Source of the DNA: Chloroflexota bacterium
GTDB taxonomy: Bacteria; Chloroflexota; Limnocylindria; Limnocylindrales; CSP1-4
Assembly: GCA_003158495.1 (NCBI GenBank)
Contig: PMJT01000160.1
Location: forward strand, 3,408-12,450
Direction: 5' to 3'
Length of the DNA stretch: 9,043 bases
Below the pieces are notes generated by a model, which saw only the letters and a program-made list of their open reading frames with translations, searched no databases and was not told the origin of the DNA. The number at the start of each line of letters is the position of its first letter. Within the stretch, counting starts at the first letter, position 1. Shown in pieces: positions 1 through 7,193 of the stretch. The translations under genes were made by a program, and so were the position numbers.

Positions 1-1
1 C

Positions 2-616
2 GGCGCCAACGTCTACTACCACACAGTCAAGCACGCGCACGTCTCAGGTCACGCCAGTCAGGAAGAGCTCAAGCTGATGCTCGGATTGACAAGGCCCAAG
101 TACTTCATCCCGATTCACGGTGAGTTCCGGATGCTGGTCCAGCACGGCCGGCTGGCCGTCGAGACCGGCGTCGCCGCGGAGAACGTCTTCATTATCGAGA
201 ACGGCCAGACCATCGAGTTCTTCGCCGACGGCAGCGCCCGTCGAGCCGCGCCGGTCACCTCCGGCTACGTGCTCGTGGACGGGCTATCTGTCGGCGACGT
301 CGGCGAAGTGGTTTTGCGCGACCGCCGCGCCCTCGCCAGCGACGGCATGTTCATCGTCGTCGTGACCGTGGACAAACAGACCGGCAAGGTCGTCGCCCGG
401 CCCGAGATCGTCACCCGCGGCTTCGTCCACGGCAACGAGCGCGATCCGCTCATGGAGGGTGCCGTGGACCGGATTCTCGCCGCGGTGGAAGGTCCGGGCG
501 ATCGAACGAGCGAAGTGGGCCTGCTCAAGAGCCAGATCAAGGACGAGGTCTCGCGCTACCTGTACGAACAGACGCGACGGCGCCCGCTCGTATTCCCGGT
601 AGTGGTGGAGGTGTAG
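2..616 (+). CDS. rnj: Ribonuclease J, C-terminal part (5' end outside window)
   Basis: RNase J is a cytoplasmic metallo-beta-lactamase/beta-CASP nuclease with 5'-3' exonuclease and endonuclease activity in mRNA decay and rRNA maturation. Only the last 204 codons are present; reading is open from position 2. Residues 13-19 of the fragment read HVSGHAS and residues 32-45 contain PKYFIPIHGEFRML, the final beta-CASP and metal-ligand region (His39 of the fragment). The rest is the C-terminal domain typical of RNase J, including the TRGFV segment and a KDEVSRYLYEQTRRRP stretch near the end. An internal ATG at 77 is not the true start, because conserved RNase J sequence precedes it. The stop codon (614-616) directly abuts the ftsK start, which points to co-transcription. 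The N-terminal lactamase domain with its HxHxDH motif cannot be checked here. Family assignment is secure; J1 versus J2 subtype cannot be told. Confidence 0.95.
   Translation, partial: GANVYYHTVKHAHVSGHASQEELKLMLGLTRPKYFIPIHGEFRMLVQHGRLAVETGVAAENVFIIENGQTIEFFADGSARRAAPVTSGYVLVDGLSVGDVGEVVLRDRRALASDGMFIVVVTVDKQTGKVVARPEIVTRGFVHGNERDPLMEGAVDRILAAVEGPGDRTSEVGLLKSQIKDEVSRYLYEQTRRRPLVFPVVVEV
607..613 (+). promoter_or_regulatory. Ribosome binding site for ftsK
   Basis: GGAGGTG lies inside the last codons of the RNase J gene, 3 nt before the ATG at 617. It is a strong Shine-Dalgarno match with shorter spacing than usual. It supports 617 as the start and suggests that ribosomes finishing RNase J can pass directly to ftsK. 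Confidence 0.6.
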
Positions 617-3028
617 ATGCCGGCTCGAACGACGGCAGCCCGGACCAGGACTCCCAGTCGGACCACGCGAGCGGTGCCTCCAGTGCGCCGCCGTCGATCG
701 GCGCGAAACTGGACCATCAACGGCGAGATCGTCCGCATCGTCCTCGGGACGGCGATGCTGATCCTCGGGATCATGTTGCTGATCGGCCTGTTCATCCCCA
801 CCGGCGGCTCGCTCACGGACTTCATCAGGAACATGGTCGCGCCCTGGTTCGGGACCATGCGCTGGCTACTTCCGTTCGTGCTGTTGGCTCTCGGCTACTA
901 CCTGTACAGGGCCCAGGAAGACAACTCAGACTGGGAGCTGACTCTCGTCGGCAGCGGGGTCGCGTACGCGGCGCTGCTCGGCTTCGTGGGGCTGGTGACG
1001 AGGGACGCTGCGAAGCCGCGGGGCGGCGCCATCGGCGGTGCCGTCGCCAACTTTCTTGCGCCATTGGTCTCCGTGCCCGGCACCGGGCTGATCCTGCTGA
1101 TCCTGATGTTCGCCGGGCTGCTGCTGGCCATCGACATGTCGCTGCCAGCCGTCATGGCGCCCATTGGGCGACTGACCACGCGGGCGCTCCGGTCGCTCTT
1201 CCGTCGGGCCCCAGAAGCCGGGACGCTTGGAGCCGGAGCCAACGGCAGGGCCGGCCTGCGCGCCGACCGGTCGGAGAAGTCGGGCAAGGATGCCGCGGCA
1301 TCCACACTGGCCGCGCGCAACGCCTTCGCCGACGGTACTCCGTCGATCCCCGTGGCCATCCCAAACCCGGGACCCACTTCCCAGACCTTCGCGCCGCAGG
1401 TCCCGGCCGGGCTCGGCCGCGTCGACGGTGGACCACTGGGCGGCGACGCCGGCCCGCGGCCGCTCGACCCGGCCCGGCGCGACGGCTCCTCCATCCGTGA
1501 CGGCGCCCCGATTCGCGCCATGCGTCCCGGGCTCGACACCCCGGCCCAGTCCAAGGTGGGCGGCATGGTCGCCACGGTCGAGGTCCGGCCGGAGTACCAC
1601 CTCCCGCCACTCGCGCTGCTCGACAACATCGCGCCTCGTATCGGCGAGAGCGGCATGGACCATGACCGCAACGCCGCGATCATCGTCGCGAAGCTGGCGA
1701 GTTTCAGCATTCCGGCCCGCGTCGCCAACTGGAACGCCGGCCCGGTCGTGACGCAGTACGAAATCGAGCCGTCGCCCGAGATCAAGGTCAGCCGGATCGA
1801 GGCACTGGCGGACGACCTGGCCATGGCCCTCGCCGCCCGGACCATCCGCATCGAGGCCCCGATACCCGGCAGGAGCGTCGTGGGCCTTGAGATCCCGAAC
1901 AAGGATTTCAACATCGTCGCCCTGCGGCGGATCCTCGAGGAAGTGGACCTGCGCGCAGCCTCCAAGCTGACCTTCGCCCTTGGCCGCGACGTCGCCGGCC
2001 ACGCCCGGGCCGCGGACCTGGCCAAGATGCCGCACCTGCTGATCGCCGGCGCCACAGGATCAGGCAAGAGCGTCATGGTCAACGCCCTTATCTCGAGCTT
2101 GCTGTGCAACGCAACGCCGGACGAGGTACGGATGATCCTGGTTGACCTCAAGCGCGTCGAGTTGTCCGCTTACAACGGCCTGCCGCATCTGCTCGTGCCC
2201 GTCATCACCGAGCCGGAGCGGGCCAAGGCCGCGCTCAAGTGGGCCGTCACCGAGATGGAGAACCGCTACCGAAGGTTCGCCGGCGCAAACGCGCGGAACC
2301 TGGCCGGGTTCAACGAGACCCGGGCGGACCCTACGGATCGTCTGCCGTACGTCGTGCTGATCATCGACGAGCTGGCCGACTTGATGATGCGCGAGGGCAA
2401 GAACGTCGAGGAGCCCGTAGTGCGTTTGGCCCAAAAGGCGCGCGCTACCGGAATCCACTTGGTTTTGGCGACACAGCGGCCGTCCGTGAACGTCGTAACC
2501 GGTCTGATCAAGGCCAACTTCCCCAGCCGCATTGCGTTTGCCATGGCATCTCAGATCGACTCACGGACCATCCTGGACATGCCCGGCGCCGAAGACCTGA
2601 TCGGTCGAGGCGACATGCTCTTCCAGCCCGCCGACCTGCCCAGGCCCATTCGCCTGCAGGGCGTCTTCGTCTCGGACAAGGAAATCGGAAACATCTGCGA
2701 GCACTGGCGGGCCGAGGCCCAGCCGCACTACGACCTCGGCATCATCGAGACCGACGATGAGCCCGGCCATGCCGAGGAGGTGGCGGACGAGGACGCGGAT
2801 CGCCTGCTGCTCGATGCCGTCGGCGTCATCCAGGAGTACGATCGTGCATCTGCGTCACTGCTCCAGCGGCGCCTCAAGATTGGCTACGCCAGGGCCGCCC
2901 GGATCATCGATCAGCTCGAGGCCCGCGGATACATCGGACCTTTCGATGGCTCGAATGCACGCCAGGTGCTGCGCCGGGATACGCCGTCGCCGCGTTTGTC
3001 GAGCGACTCTGGCGAGGACGAGATATGA
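617..3028 (+). CDS. ftsK: DNA translocase FtsK/SpoIIIE
   Basis: This is a membrane-anchored, ATP-driven double-stranded DNA pump that clears chromosome termini through the division septum. The 803 residues show the full family layout. A basic N-terminus (1-36) is followed by about four hydrophobic segments (roughly 38-60, 83-98, 108-127 and 145-172), then a Pro/Gly/Arg-rich cytoplasmic linker (about 176-320). The alpha domain (about 321-430) contains GPVVTQYEI. The RecA-like beta domain (about 430-715) has Walker A GATGSGKS at 478-485 and Walker B VLIIDE ending at D584-E585, plus the conserved LATQRPSVNVVTGLIKANFP segment. The C-terminal winged-helix gamma domain (about 725-785) has RLKIGYARAARIIDQLEARG, the helix that in FtsK/SpoIIIE reads polar DNA motifs. 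All key parts are intact. It starts 1 nt after the RNase J stop and overlaps the next gene by 4 nt. The linker is short, as in SpoIIIE and unlike the very long E. coli FtsK linker. Confidence 0.97.
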   Translation: MPARTTAARTRTPSRTTRAVPPVRRRRSARNWTINGEIVRIVLGTAMLILGIMLLIGLFIPTGGSLTDFIRNMVAPWFGTMRWLLPFVLLALGYYLYRAQEDNSDWELTLVGSGVAYAALLGFVGLVTRDAAKPRGGAIGGAVANFLAPLVSVPGTGLILLILMFAGLLLAIDMSLPAVMAPIGRLTTRALRSLFRRAPEAGTLGAGANGRAGLRADRSEKSGKDAAASTLAARNAFADGTPSIPVAIPNPGPTSQTFAPQVPAGLGRVDGGPLGGDAGPRPLDPARRDGSSIRDGAPIRAMRPGLDTPAQSKVGGMVATVEVRPEYHLPPLALLDNIAPRIGESGMDHDRNAAIIVAKLASFSIPARVANWNAGPVVTQYEIEPSPEIKVSRIEALADDLAMALAARTIRIEAPIPGRSVVGLEIPNKDFNIVALRRILEEVDLRAASKLTFALGRDVAGHARAADLAKMPHLLIAGATGSGKSVMVNALISSLLCNATPDEVRMILVDLKRVELSAYNGLPHLLVPVITEPERAKAALKWAVTEMENRYRRFAGANARNLAGFNETRADPTDRLPYVVLIIDELADLMMREGKNVEEPVVRLAQKARATGIHLVLATQRPSVNVVTGLIKANFPSRIAFAMASQIDSRTILDMPGAEDLIGRGDMLFQPADLPRPIRLQGVFVSDKEIGNICEHWRAEAQPHYDLGIIETDDEPGHAEEVADEDADRLLLDAVGVIQEYDRASASLLQRRLKIGYARAARIIDQLEARGYIGPFDGSNARQVLRRDTPSPRLSSDSGEDEI

Positions 3029-4458
3029 CGACCACTAATCCAGGGCGCCGTCAGACGCGTCGCAATTCCGGCCGGGGTCAGGTGCCGGCAGGGCGCGACG
3101 GCCGCTCCGCCGTGGGGGAACGACTCCGCGACGCGCGGGAAACCAAGGGGATCGATCTCTTCCGCGCCGAACGAGACACCAAGATCCGGTCCAAGTACCT
3201 CGCCGCGCTCGAGGACGGGGACTTCACGGACCTTCCCGGGGACGTCTATACACGCGGCTTCATCCGCAACTATGCGACCTACCTTGGCCTCGATGCGGAC
3301 GAGATCGAAGAAGAGTGGCGTGGCGAGGCCGGTGCGCCCGACCTCACGCGGCCGGCTATCGTGGGACCCCAGCCGCTGACCATCAGGCGGGGCATCGTCT
3401 TCCAGCGCAGCCACGGCGTCATCGCCGTGGTCCTGATCATCATCCTTGTCGTCGCGAGCTACTTCGGCTTCCAGCTGACCAGGTACCTCTCATACCCCAC
3501 GCTCGCGGTGGATTCCAACGCGCAGACGCCGATTACGGTACCCGTCGGTAGCACCAGCTACGTCCTGAAGGGCTCCGCGACGCCGGGCACGACCGTCCTG
3601 ATCTCGTGGAACGGCCAGGACCCGAACATCGTCATCACGGACGACACCGGCCACTGGACGTACCAGGCCGCCCTCCAGGCCGGCAGCAACGAGTTCGACA
3701 TCACGGCCAAGAACCTCGATACGAGTCACGCTAGCCCCACTCGGAAGCTCATCGTCCTGGTGCCGGTCGCGACACCCACTCCGGCGCTGCCCGAAATCGG
3801 GTTCTCGACGCCGAAGGACGGCGAATCCATCGCCAGCGGAAACGTGACCGTGACAGGAATCAGCACCGAGGTCGCCTCGGTCACCCTGACGCCCACGTAT
3901 CTCGGGCCGCCCCTCGCCGCCGGGGCTTCGTCGCCTCCGGTCGTGCCCTCGCCCTCGCCTTCGCCTACGCCCTCGGCTTCGCCGACCGCGTCCGTGGGGC
4001 CATCGGCAAGCATCCTGCCGAGCCCTTCGCCGACGCCTGGGCCAAAGCCGCTTACGGCCGCGACGTCCGCGGACGGCACTTTCACGTTCTCCCTGACGCT
4101 GACACCCGGTAAGTGGAAGCTGTCCATCGTTGGAACCAGCCCGAGGGGCGCCGCTACCACAGCCCTCTCGCGAAACGTCACTGTGCCCTTCACCAGCGTA
4201 TCGGTGCTGATCCAGATCAAGGGTGGAGCGGCAAGCCTGGCCATCTATCACGATGGGGTCACGGACAGCCCGGGCTACAGCCAGAAGGACGGCTGGTCCG
4301 CGACTGTCGTTGGCAAGAAGTACGTGTGCATCAACTCGACCAGGCCTCAGCTGGTCTTCATCACGGTCAACGGCCTGTACTACGGCGCCATCATCACGTT
4401 CGGGGGCCACTACGCCTACATCGATCTGAATGGGCCGAAGAATGCACCCTGCAAATAG
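3025..4458 (+). CDS. rodZ: RodZ-like protein: HTH_25, one membrane helix, Ig-like ectodomain
   Basis: RodZ is a bitopic membrane protein that links MreB filaments to the cell-wall elongation machinery. This 477-residue protein has a basic, disordered N-terminus (1-30), a RodZ-type helix-turn-helix (about 31-98, with GERLRDARETKGIDL and the YTRGFIRNYATYLGLD stretch typical of HTH_25), and a single membrane helix (about 131-153). The extracytoplasmic part holds a beta-rich Ig-like module (about 157-249) and a second Ig-like module (about 257-390) that seems interrupted by a Pro/Ser/Thr-rich stretch (about 300-342). A C-terminal beta domain (about 392-470) resembles the RodZ DUF4115 domain. The only two cysteines, C435 and C476, are both in the ectodomain and could form a disulfide. 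The ATG overlaps the ftsK stop (ATGA, 3025-3028), consistent with translational coupling. The HTH and membrane parts are clear; the domain names in the ectodomain are inferred by eye. No mreB is visible nearby. Confidence 0.85.
   Translation: MTTTNPGRRQTRRNSGRGQVPAGRDGRSAVGERLRDARETKGIDLFRAERDTKIRSKYLAALEDGDFTDLPGDVYTRGFIRNYATYLGLDADEIEEEWRGEAGAPDLTRPAIVGPQPLTIRRGIVFQRSHGVIAVVLIIILVVASYFGFQLTRYLSYPTLAVDSNAQTPITVPVGSTSYVLKGSATPGTTVLISWNGQDPNIVITDDTGHWTYQAALQAGSNEFDITAKNLDTSHASPTRKLIVLVPVATPTPALPEIGFSTPKDGESIASGNVTVTGISTEVASVTLTPTYLGPPLAAGASSPPVVPSPSPSPTPSASPTASVGPSASILPSPSPTPGPKPLTAATSADGTFTFSLTLTPGKWKLSIVGTSPRGAATTALSRNVTVPFTSVSVLIQIKGGAASLAIYHDGVTDSPGYSQKDGWSATVVGKKYVCINSTRPQLVFITVNGLYYGAIITFGGHYAYIDLNGPKNAPCK
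3946..3990 (+). repeat. Low-complexity Pro/Ser/Thr codon repeat within the RodZ-like gene
   Basis: A run of alternating proline and serine/threonine/alanine codons (CCN TCG, period about 6 nt) encodes a PSPSPSPTPSASPT-type linker starting at residue 308. A shorter echo (PSPSPTPGP) follows about 20 residues later. Such linkers are usually extended, flexible and possibly glycosylated in envelope proteins. The repeat could vary in length by slippage, but only one copy number can be seen here. Confidence 0.7.
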
Positions 4459-4465
4459 CTAGGAC

Positions 4466-4975
4466 ATGGAAGGACCTTCGCTCGGCCATCTTGTCGGGCA
4501 ACTCCAGGAGCGTTGCCTGGAGCGCCGCTTGACGGTCGCCACAGCCGAATCGTGCACCGGCGGGTCCATCGCCAAGTCGATCACGGACGTGGCCGGCTCG
4601 AGCGGGTACTTCCGGGGCGGCGTCGTCTCGTACTCGAACGAGGTCAAGATGAGGCTGCTCAGCGTCCCGGCGGACCAACTGGCCGCGCATGGTGCCGTGA
4701 GCGCGCAAGTGGCTCGATCAATGGCCGTTGGGGTCCTGGCCGCCACGGGCGCCGATCTGGCGGTGGCAGTGACCGGGATCTCCGGTCCGGGCGGCGGCAG
4801 TCCGGCGAAGCCAGTAGGGTTGACATACGTGGCCGTGGCCGACGCCACCGGCGTGGACGTTCGGCGGTTTATCTGGCAGGGCGACCGTGACGCGAATCGC
4901 GAAGCCACGACGCGGGCGGCCCTCGAACTGCTTCTCGAGCGCGTCCCGGCACCGGCCGAGAGCGCTTCCAGGTGA
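4466..4975 (+). CDS. pncC: Nicotinamide-nucleotide amidohydrolase (stand-alone CinA C-terminal domain)
   Basis: The family converts nicotinamide mononucleotide to nicotinate mononucleotide and ammonia, recycling NMN released by NAD-dependent ligase and other reactions into NAD synthesis. The 169 residues are just the CinA C-terminal domain: TAESCTGG (26-33), GGVVSYSNEVK (51-61), GAVS (76-79), AVTGISGPGGG (101-111), KPVG (115-118) and GDRD (139-142). The Ser of ESCTGG and the Tyr/Lys of YSNEVK, the residues associated with activity in this family, are present. The N-terminal molybdopterin-binding-like domain of full-length CinA is absent, as in E. coli PncC (YgaD), and the length fits that form. 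The gene begins 7 nt after the RodZ-like stop, preceded by only a weak AGGA purine stretch, and overlaps murC by 4 nt. Function is by family; the competence role implied by the name CinA should not be assumed. Confidence 0.92.
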   Translation: MEGPSLGHLVGQLQERCLERRLTVATAESCTGGSIAKSITDVAGSSGYFRGGVVSYSNEVKMRLLSVPADQLAAHGAVSAQVARSMAVGVLAATGADLAVAVTGISGPGGGSPAKPVGLTYVAVADATGVDVRRFIWQGDRDANREATTRAALELLLERVPAPAESASR

Positions 4976-6492
4976 CCGGGGTTCGAGGGGCCGCGTCGGT
5001 CGGCAGCGGCCTGGCGCCCGCCAGGGAGGCTCGCCCGATCCGGGCCGGCGAGCGAATTCATGTAGTCGGAGCCGGTGGAGCAGGGGCGAGCGCGGCCGCG
5101 CTGCTGGCCCACCACGCCGGGGCGCAGGTGAATGGCTGCGACCCGGGCGGGCCGTCACCGTACACGCCGCCTCTGGAAGCGTCCGGCATTCACCTCGAAT
5201 GGAGCCACGATCCGAGCCACGTGACCGTGGAGCCGCTCCCGGAGCGCCTGGCGGTCACCAAGGCCCTGACCGCGATAGACCCGGGCAACCCGGAACTGAC
5301 CGCGGCTCGGGCCCTCTCGGTGGCGCTGGAGCCGTGGCAGCAGGTAATCGCCGATGCCGCCGTCGGCCGGACGCTGATCGGCGTGGCCGGCACCCACGGC
5401 AAGAGCACCACTTCCGGGTGGCTGGTCCATGTGCTGGTGGAAGCCGGGTTGGACCCGTGCGCATTTGTTGGGGCGTTGCTCCCGGCCTCGCTGACCGGCG
5501 GATTGCCCTCGACGGCGCGCTGGGGGTCTGGGGCTCCGTTTGTCGTAGAGGCCGATGAGTATGCGGGCAACTTCGATCCCTATCGCCCGGACGTAGCGGT
5601 CCTGACCTCGGCGGAGTGGGATCACCCCGACGTGTTCGCGGACCGCGCCGCAGTCATCGACACGTTCGTGGCGTGGCTGGAGCGGACGGCGATTACGGTG
5701 CGCGAGCCTCGCCTCGTGGCCAACCTGGGCGACCCGGGTGTCGTCGATGTGGTGGCTCGACTGGGGTCGTGGCCCGGGCAGATCCTGGGGACCAGGCTCT
5801 GGTCCGGCAAGACGGCCCTCACCGGCGCGCCGGACTGGCTCCGCGGCGTCATCGTCGCCGCGGATGCATCTGGAACAACGATCAGGCTGGAAGGCGCCGC
5901 CCTTGGCGACCCGGTTACCGGGCGCCTTCGTTTGGCAGGCCGCCACAACGCCGCCAATGCTCTCGGCGTGGCCGGGGCGGCACTCTCCCTGGGCATCGAG
6001 CCGGACCTCGTGGGCGAGGCCCTGGCGAGTTTCACGGGTGTCGGACGTCGCCTCGAGCGAAAGGGGGCGGGCAGGGGAGTGGTCGTGTACGACGACTACG
6101 GCCACCATCCCACCGCGATCCGCGAGACGCTCGCCGCGATCCGCCAGCTCGAGCCCGGCAAGCCGATCTGGGCGGTCTACGAGCCGCTCACATATCATCG
6201 CACCGCGGCGATGCTCGACCAGTTCGCCGAGGTGCTCGCGACGGCCGACGCGGTCGCCGTGGCGGACATCTGGGCCAGTCGCGACCCGGACACGACGATA
6301 ACCTCCGCCGCCGCTCTGGCCGAGGCCACAGCTCGCCGTCGACCAGGTATGACGGCCGTTGCGTCCGGCTCGGTAGAAGAGACCGCCCACTGGCTTGCCG
6401 GGAAAGTCAAGACCGGCGACGCGGTACTGGTGATGGGTGGCGGTAAGAGCTACCGGATAGCCGATCTGCTGCTGGAGGAGCTCGCCGGCTGA
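4972..6492 (+). CDS. murC: MurC-family ligase, probable UDP-N-acetylmuramate--L-alanine ligase
   Basis: MurC adds L-alanine to UDP-N-acetylmuramate using ATP, the first peptide step of cytoplasmic peptidoglycan precursor synthesis. The 506-residue protein has the three Mur-ligase domains. An N-terminal Rossmann UDP-binding motif VVGAGGAG lies at 31-38. The central ATPase domain has P-loop GTHGKST (140-146), EADEY (193-197) and a later RLAGRHNAANALGVAGAAL helix. The C-terminal domain has DDYGHHPTAI (374-383). DYGHHPT favours MurC; Mpl usually reads DFAHHPT. Variations are Ser instead of Thr after the P-loop Lys, YEPLTYHRT where MurC usually has FQPHRYTRT, and GGGKS (489-493) near the C-terminus where MurC has a GAGD/GAGN-like motif. 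The GTG at 4972 overlaps the pncC stop (GTGA) and is the only ATG/GTG/TTG codon in frame before the Rossmann motif, so it is the likely start. No other mur or fts cell-wall gene is in view. A MurC-like paralogue or Mpl-like ligase is the main alternative. Confidence 0.82.
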   Translation: MTGVRGAASVGSGLAPAREARPIRAGERIHVVGAGGAGASAAALLAHHAGAQVNGCDPGGPSPYTPPLEASGIHLEWSHDPSHVTVEPLPERLAVTKALTAIDPGNPELTAARALSVALEPWQQVIADAAVGRTLIGVAGTHGKSTTSGWLVHVLVEAGLDPCAFVGALLPASLTGGLPSTARWGSGAPFVVEADEYAGNFDPYRPDVAVLTSAEWDHPDVFADRAAVIDTFVAWLERTAITVREPRLVANLGDPGVVDVVARLGSWPGQILGTRLWSGKTALTGAPDWLRGVIVAADASGTTIRLEGAALGDPVTGRLRLAGRHNAANALGVAGAALSLGIEPDLVGEALASFTGVGRRLERKGAGRGVVVYDDYGHHPTAIRETLAAIRQLEPGKPIWAVYEPLTYHRTAAMLDQFAEVLATADAVAVADIWASRDPDTTITSAAALAEATARRRPGMTAVASGSVEETAHWLAGKVKTGDAVLVMGGGKSYRIADLLLEELAG

Positions 6493-6507
6493 GGCGCGGC
6501 CTCTTTT
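6491..6507 (+). terminator. Candidate intrinsic terminator after murC
   Basis: GAGGC (6491-6495), a GCG loop and GCCTC (6499-6503) form a perfect 5-bp hairpin followed at once by TTTT (6504-6507). The stem begins inside the murC TGA codon. Stem and T-tract are short, so it may be weak, but location and order are right for a rho-independent terminator in a high-GC genome where T-runs are rare. Confidence 0.5.
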
Positions 6508-6657
6508 GGAACCGGCGCAGTTGGCCCGCCCAAGAGGGCTCGCGTGCGGCACAATCACGCAAGTCTGCATTGCGCTACAGGCGAGTCGGGCAGGCGTGAC
6601 GACCACGAGGCAAGGCAGGCGCCGCGCGCCCGCGGTTGATGAGGTCATGGAGGGCAA
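6493..6657. other. Intergenic region between murC and yajQ
   Basis: This 165-bp gap is the largest in the window and the best place for a promoter of yajQ. It starts with the candidate terminator. A TGCGGCACAAT stretch ending at 6555 could be an extended -10-like element, but I find no convincing -35 box at the right distance, so no promoter is called. A 5-bp GC hairpin (GGCGC 6618-6622, GCGCC 6626-6630) sits upstream of the yajQ ribosome binding site; in GC-rich DNA this may be chance. No credible small gene or RNA is seen. Confidence 0.5.
6649..6654 (+). promoter_or_regulatory. Ribosome binding site for yajQ
   Basis: GGAGGG ends 3 nt before the ATG at 6658. It supports that start over an upstream ATG at 6648, which is in another frame. 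Confidence 0.6.
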
Positions 6658-7149
6658 ATGGCAGGCGAATCGTCATTCGATGTAGTCAGCGACTTCGACG
6701 ACATGGAGATGCGCAACGCACTGGATCAGGTCAGGCGCGAAGTGCAGCAGCGCTACGACTTCAAGGGCGCAACGTTCGAACTCACCCAGGCCAAGACGGA
6801 GCTAGTCCTGATCACCGACGACGAATTCCGGGCCAAGGCCATTCGGGAGTTGATCGAGTCCAAGGCAGTCAAGCGAGGCCTGTCGTTGAAGGTCTTCGAC
6901 TGGGGCAAGATCGAGCCGGCCGGTGGCAACAAGGTCCGCCAGCACATCGGTCTACGGCGAGGGTTGGACGAGGATCTGGCCCGGAAGCTGAGCAAGCTCC
7001 TGCGCGAAGAGTTCCCCAAGTGCAAGCCCCAGATCCAGGGCGATGCCCTGCGCGTTTTCGGCAAGAGCAAGGACGACCTTCAGCGGATCATCAACCGGCT
7101 CAAGGAGCTTGATGAACCGGTACCGTTGCAGTTCACGAACTATCGGTGA
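6658..7149 (+). CDS. yajQ: YajQ family nucleotide-binding protein (UPF0234)
   Basis: YajQ proteins are small cytoplasmic proteins with two ferredoxin-like domains. Members bind nucleotides or tRNA in vitro, and the Xanthomonas homologue is reported to bind cyclic di-GMP and act with a transcription factor. The true cellular role in most bacteria is unclear. The 163-residue product matches the family's usual length of about 160 and its landmarks: SSFDVVSDFD near the start, MRNALDQVRREVQQRYDFKG (about 18-37), the conserved QGDALRVFGKSKDDLQ segment, and the C-terminal QFTNYR. The ATG at 6658 gives the family's normal N-terminus and has a good ribosome binding site. It is preceded by the candidate terminator and a 165-bp gap, so it probably begins a new transcript, and is followed 44 bp later by the TPP enzyme. 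Family identity is secure; function in this organism is not. Confidence 0.95.
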   Translation: MAGESSFDVVSDFDDMEMRNALDQVRREVQQRYDFKGATFELTQAKTELVLITDDEFRAKAIRELIESKAVKRGLSLKVFDWGKIEPAGGNKVRQHIGLRRGLDEDLARKLSKLLREEFPKCKPQIQGDALRVFGKSKDDLQRIINRLKELDEPVPLQFTNYR

Positions 7150-7180
7150 GACCCGCCCGGTGATCCGGCGCGGCGCTCCG

Positions 7181-7186
7181 AAGGAG
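7181..7186 (+). promoter_or_regulatory. Ribosome binding site for the TPP enzyme
   Basis: AAGGAG is followed by 7 nt and then ATG at 7194, near-ideal Shine-Dalgarno sequence and spacing. It is the strongest site in the window and fixes the start of the next gene. It lies in the 44-bp gap after yajQ, where I see no terminator, so read-through from yajQ is possible. Confidence 0.75.
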
Positions 7187-7193
7187 TGCGTCG

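Noticed and set aside
898..2151. Long - strand frames (417 and 369 codons) antisense to ftsK
   Set aside because: Composition is Arg/Ser/Pro/Ala-rich and without motifs; ftsK on the + strand is intact and well recognised.
3946..4060. Short-period repeat that might suggest a repeat array
   Set aside because: The repeat is explained by Pro/Ser codons in one reading frame; there are no equal spacers or palindromic units as in a CRISPR array.
3490..4410. A 306-codon - strand frame opposite the RodZ-like gene
   Set aside because: It includes a long Arg/Gly run that is just the complement of the Pro/Ser codon repeat.
5616..6446. A 276-codon + strand frame inside murC in another frame
   Set aside because: It is Arg-rich, motif-free and fully contained in murC.
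6521..6555. Possible promoter TTGGCC ... CACAAT upstream of yajQ
   Set aside because: The spacing between the two boxes is 23 nt, too long for a standard promoter, and both boxes are poor matches. It is mentioned only as a possible extended -10 element.
5155..6657. A 500-codon open frame on the - strand, antisense to murC
   Set aside because: It has no recognisable domain, is Arg/Gly-rich and shadows a gene with all Mur-ligase motifs.
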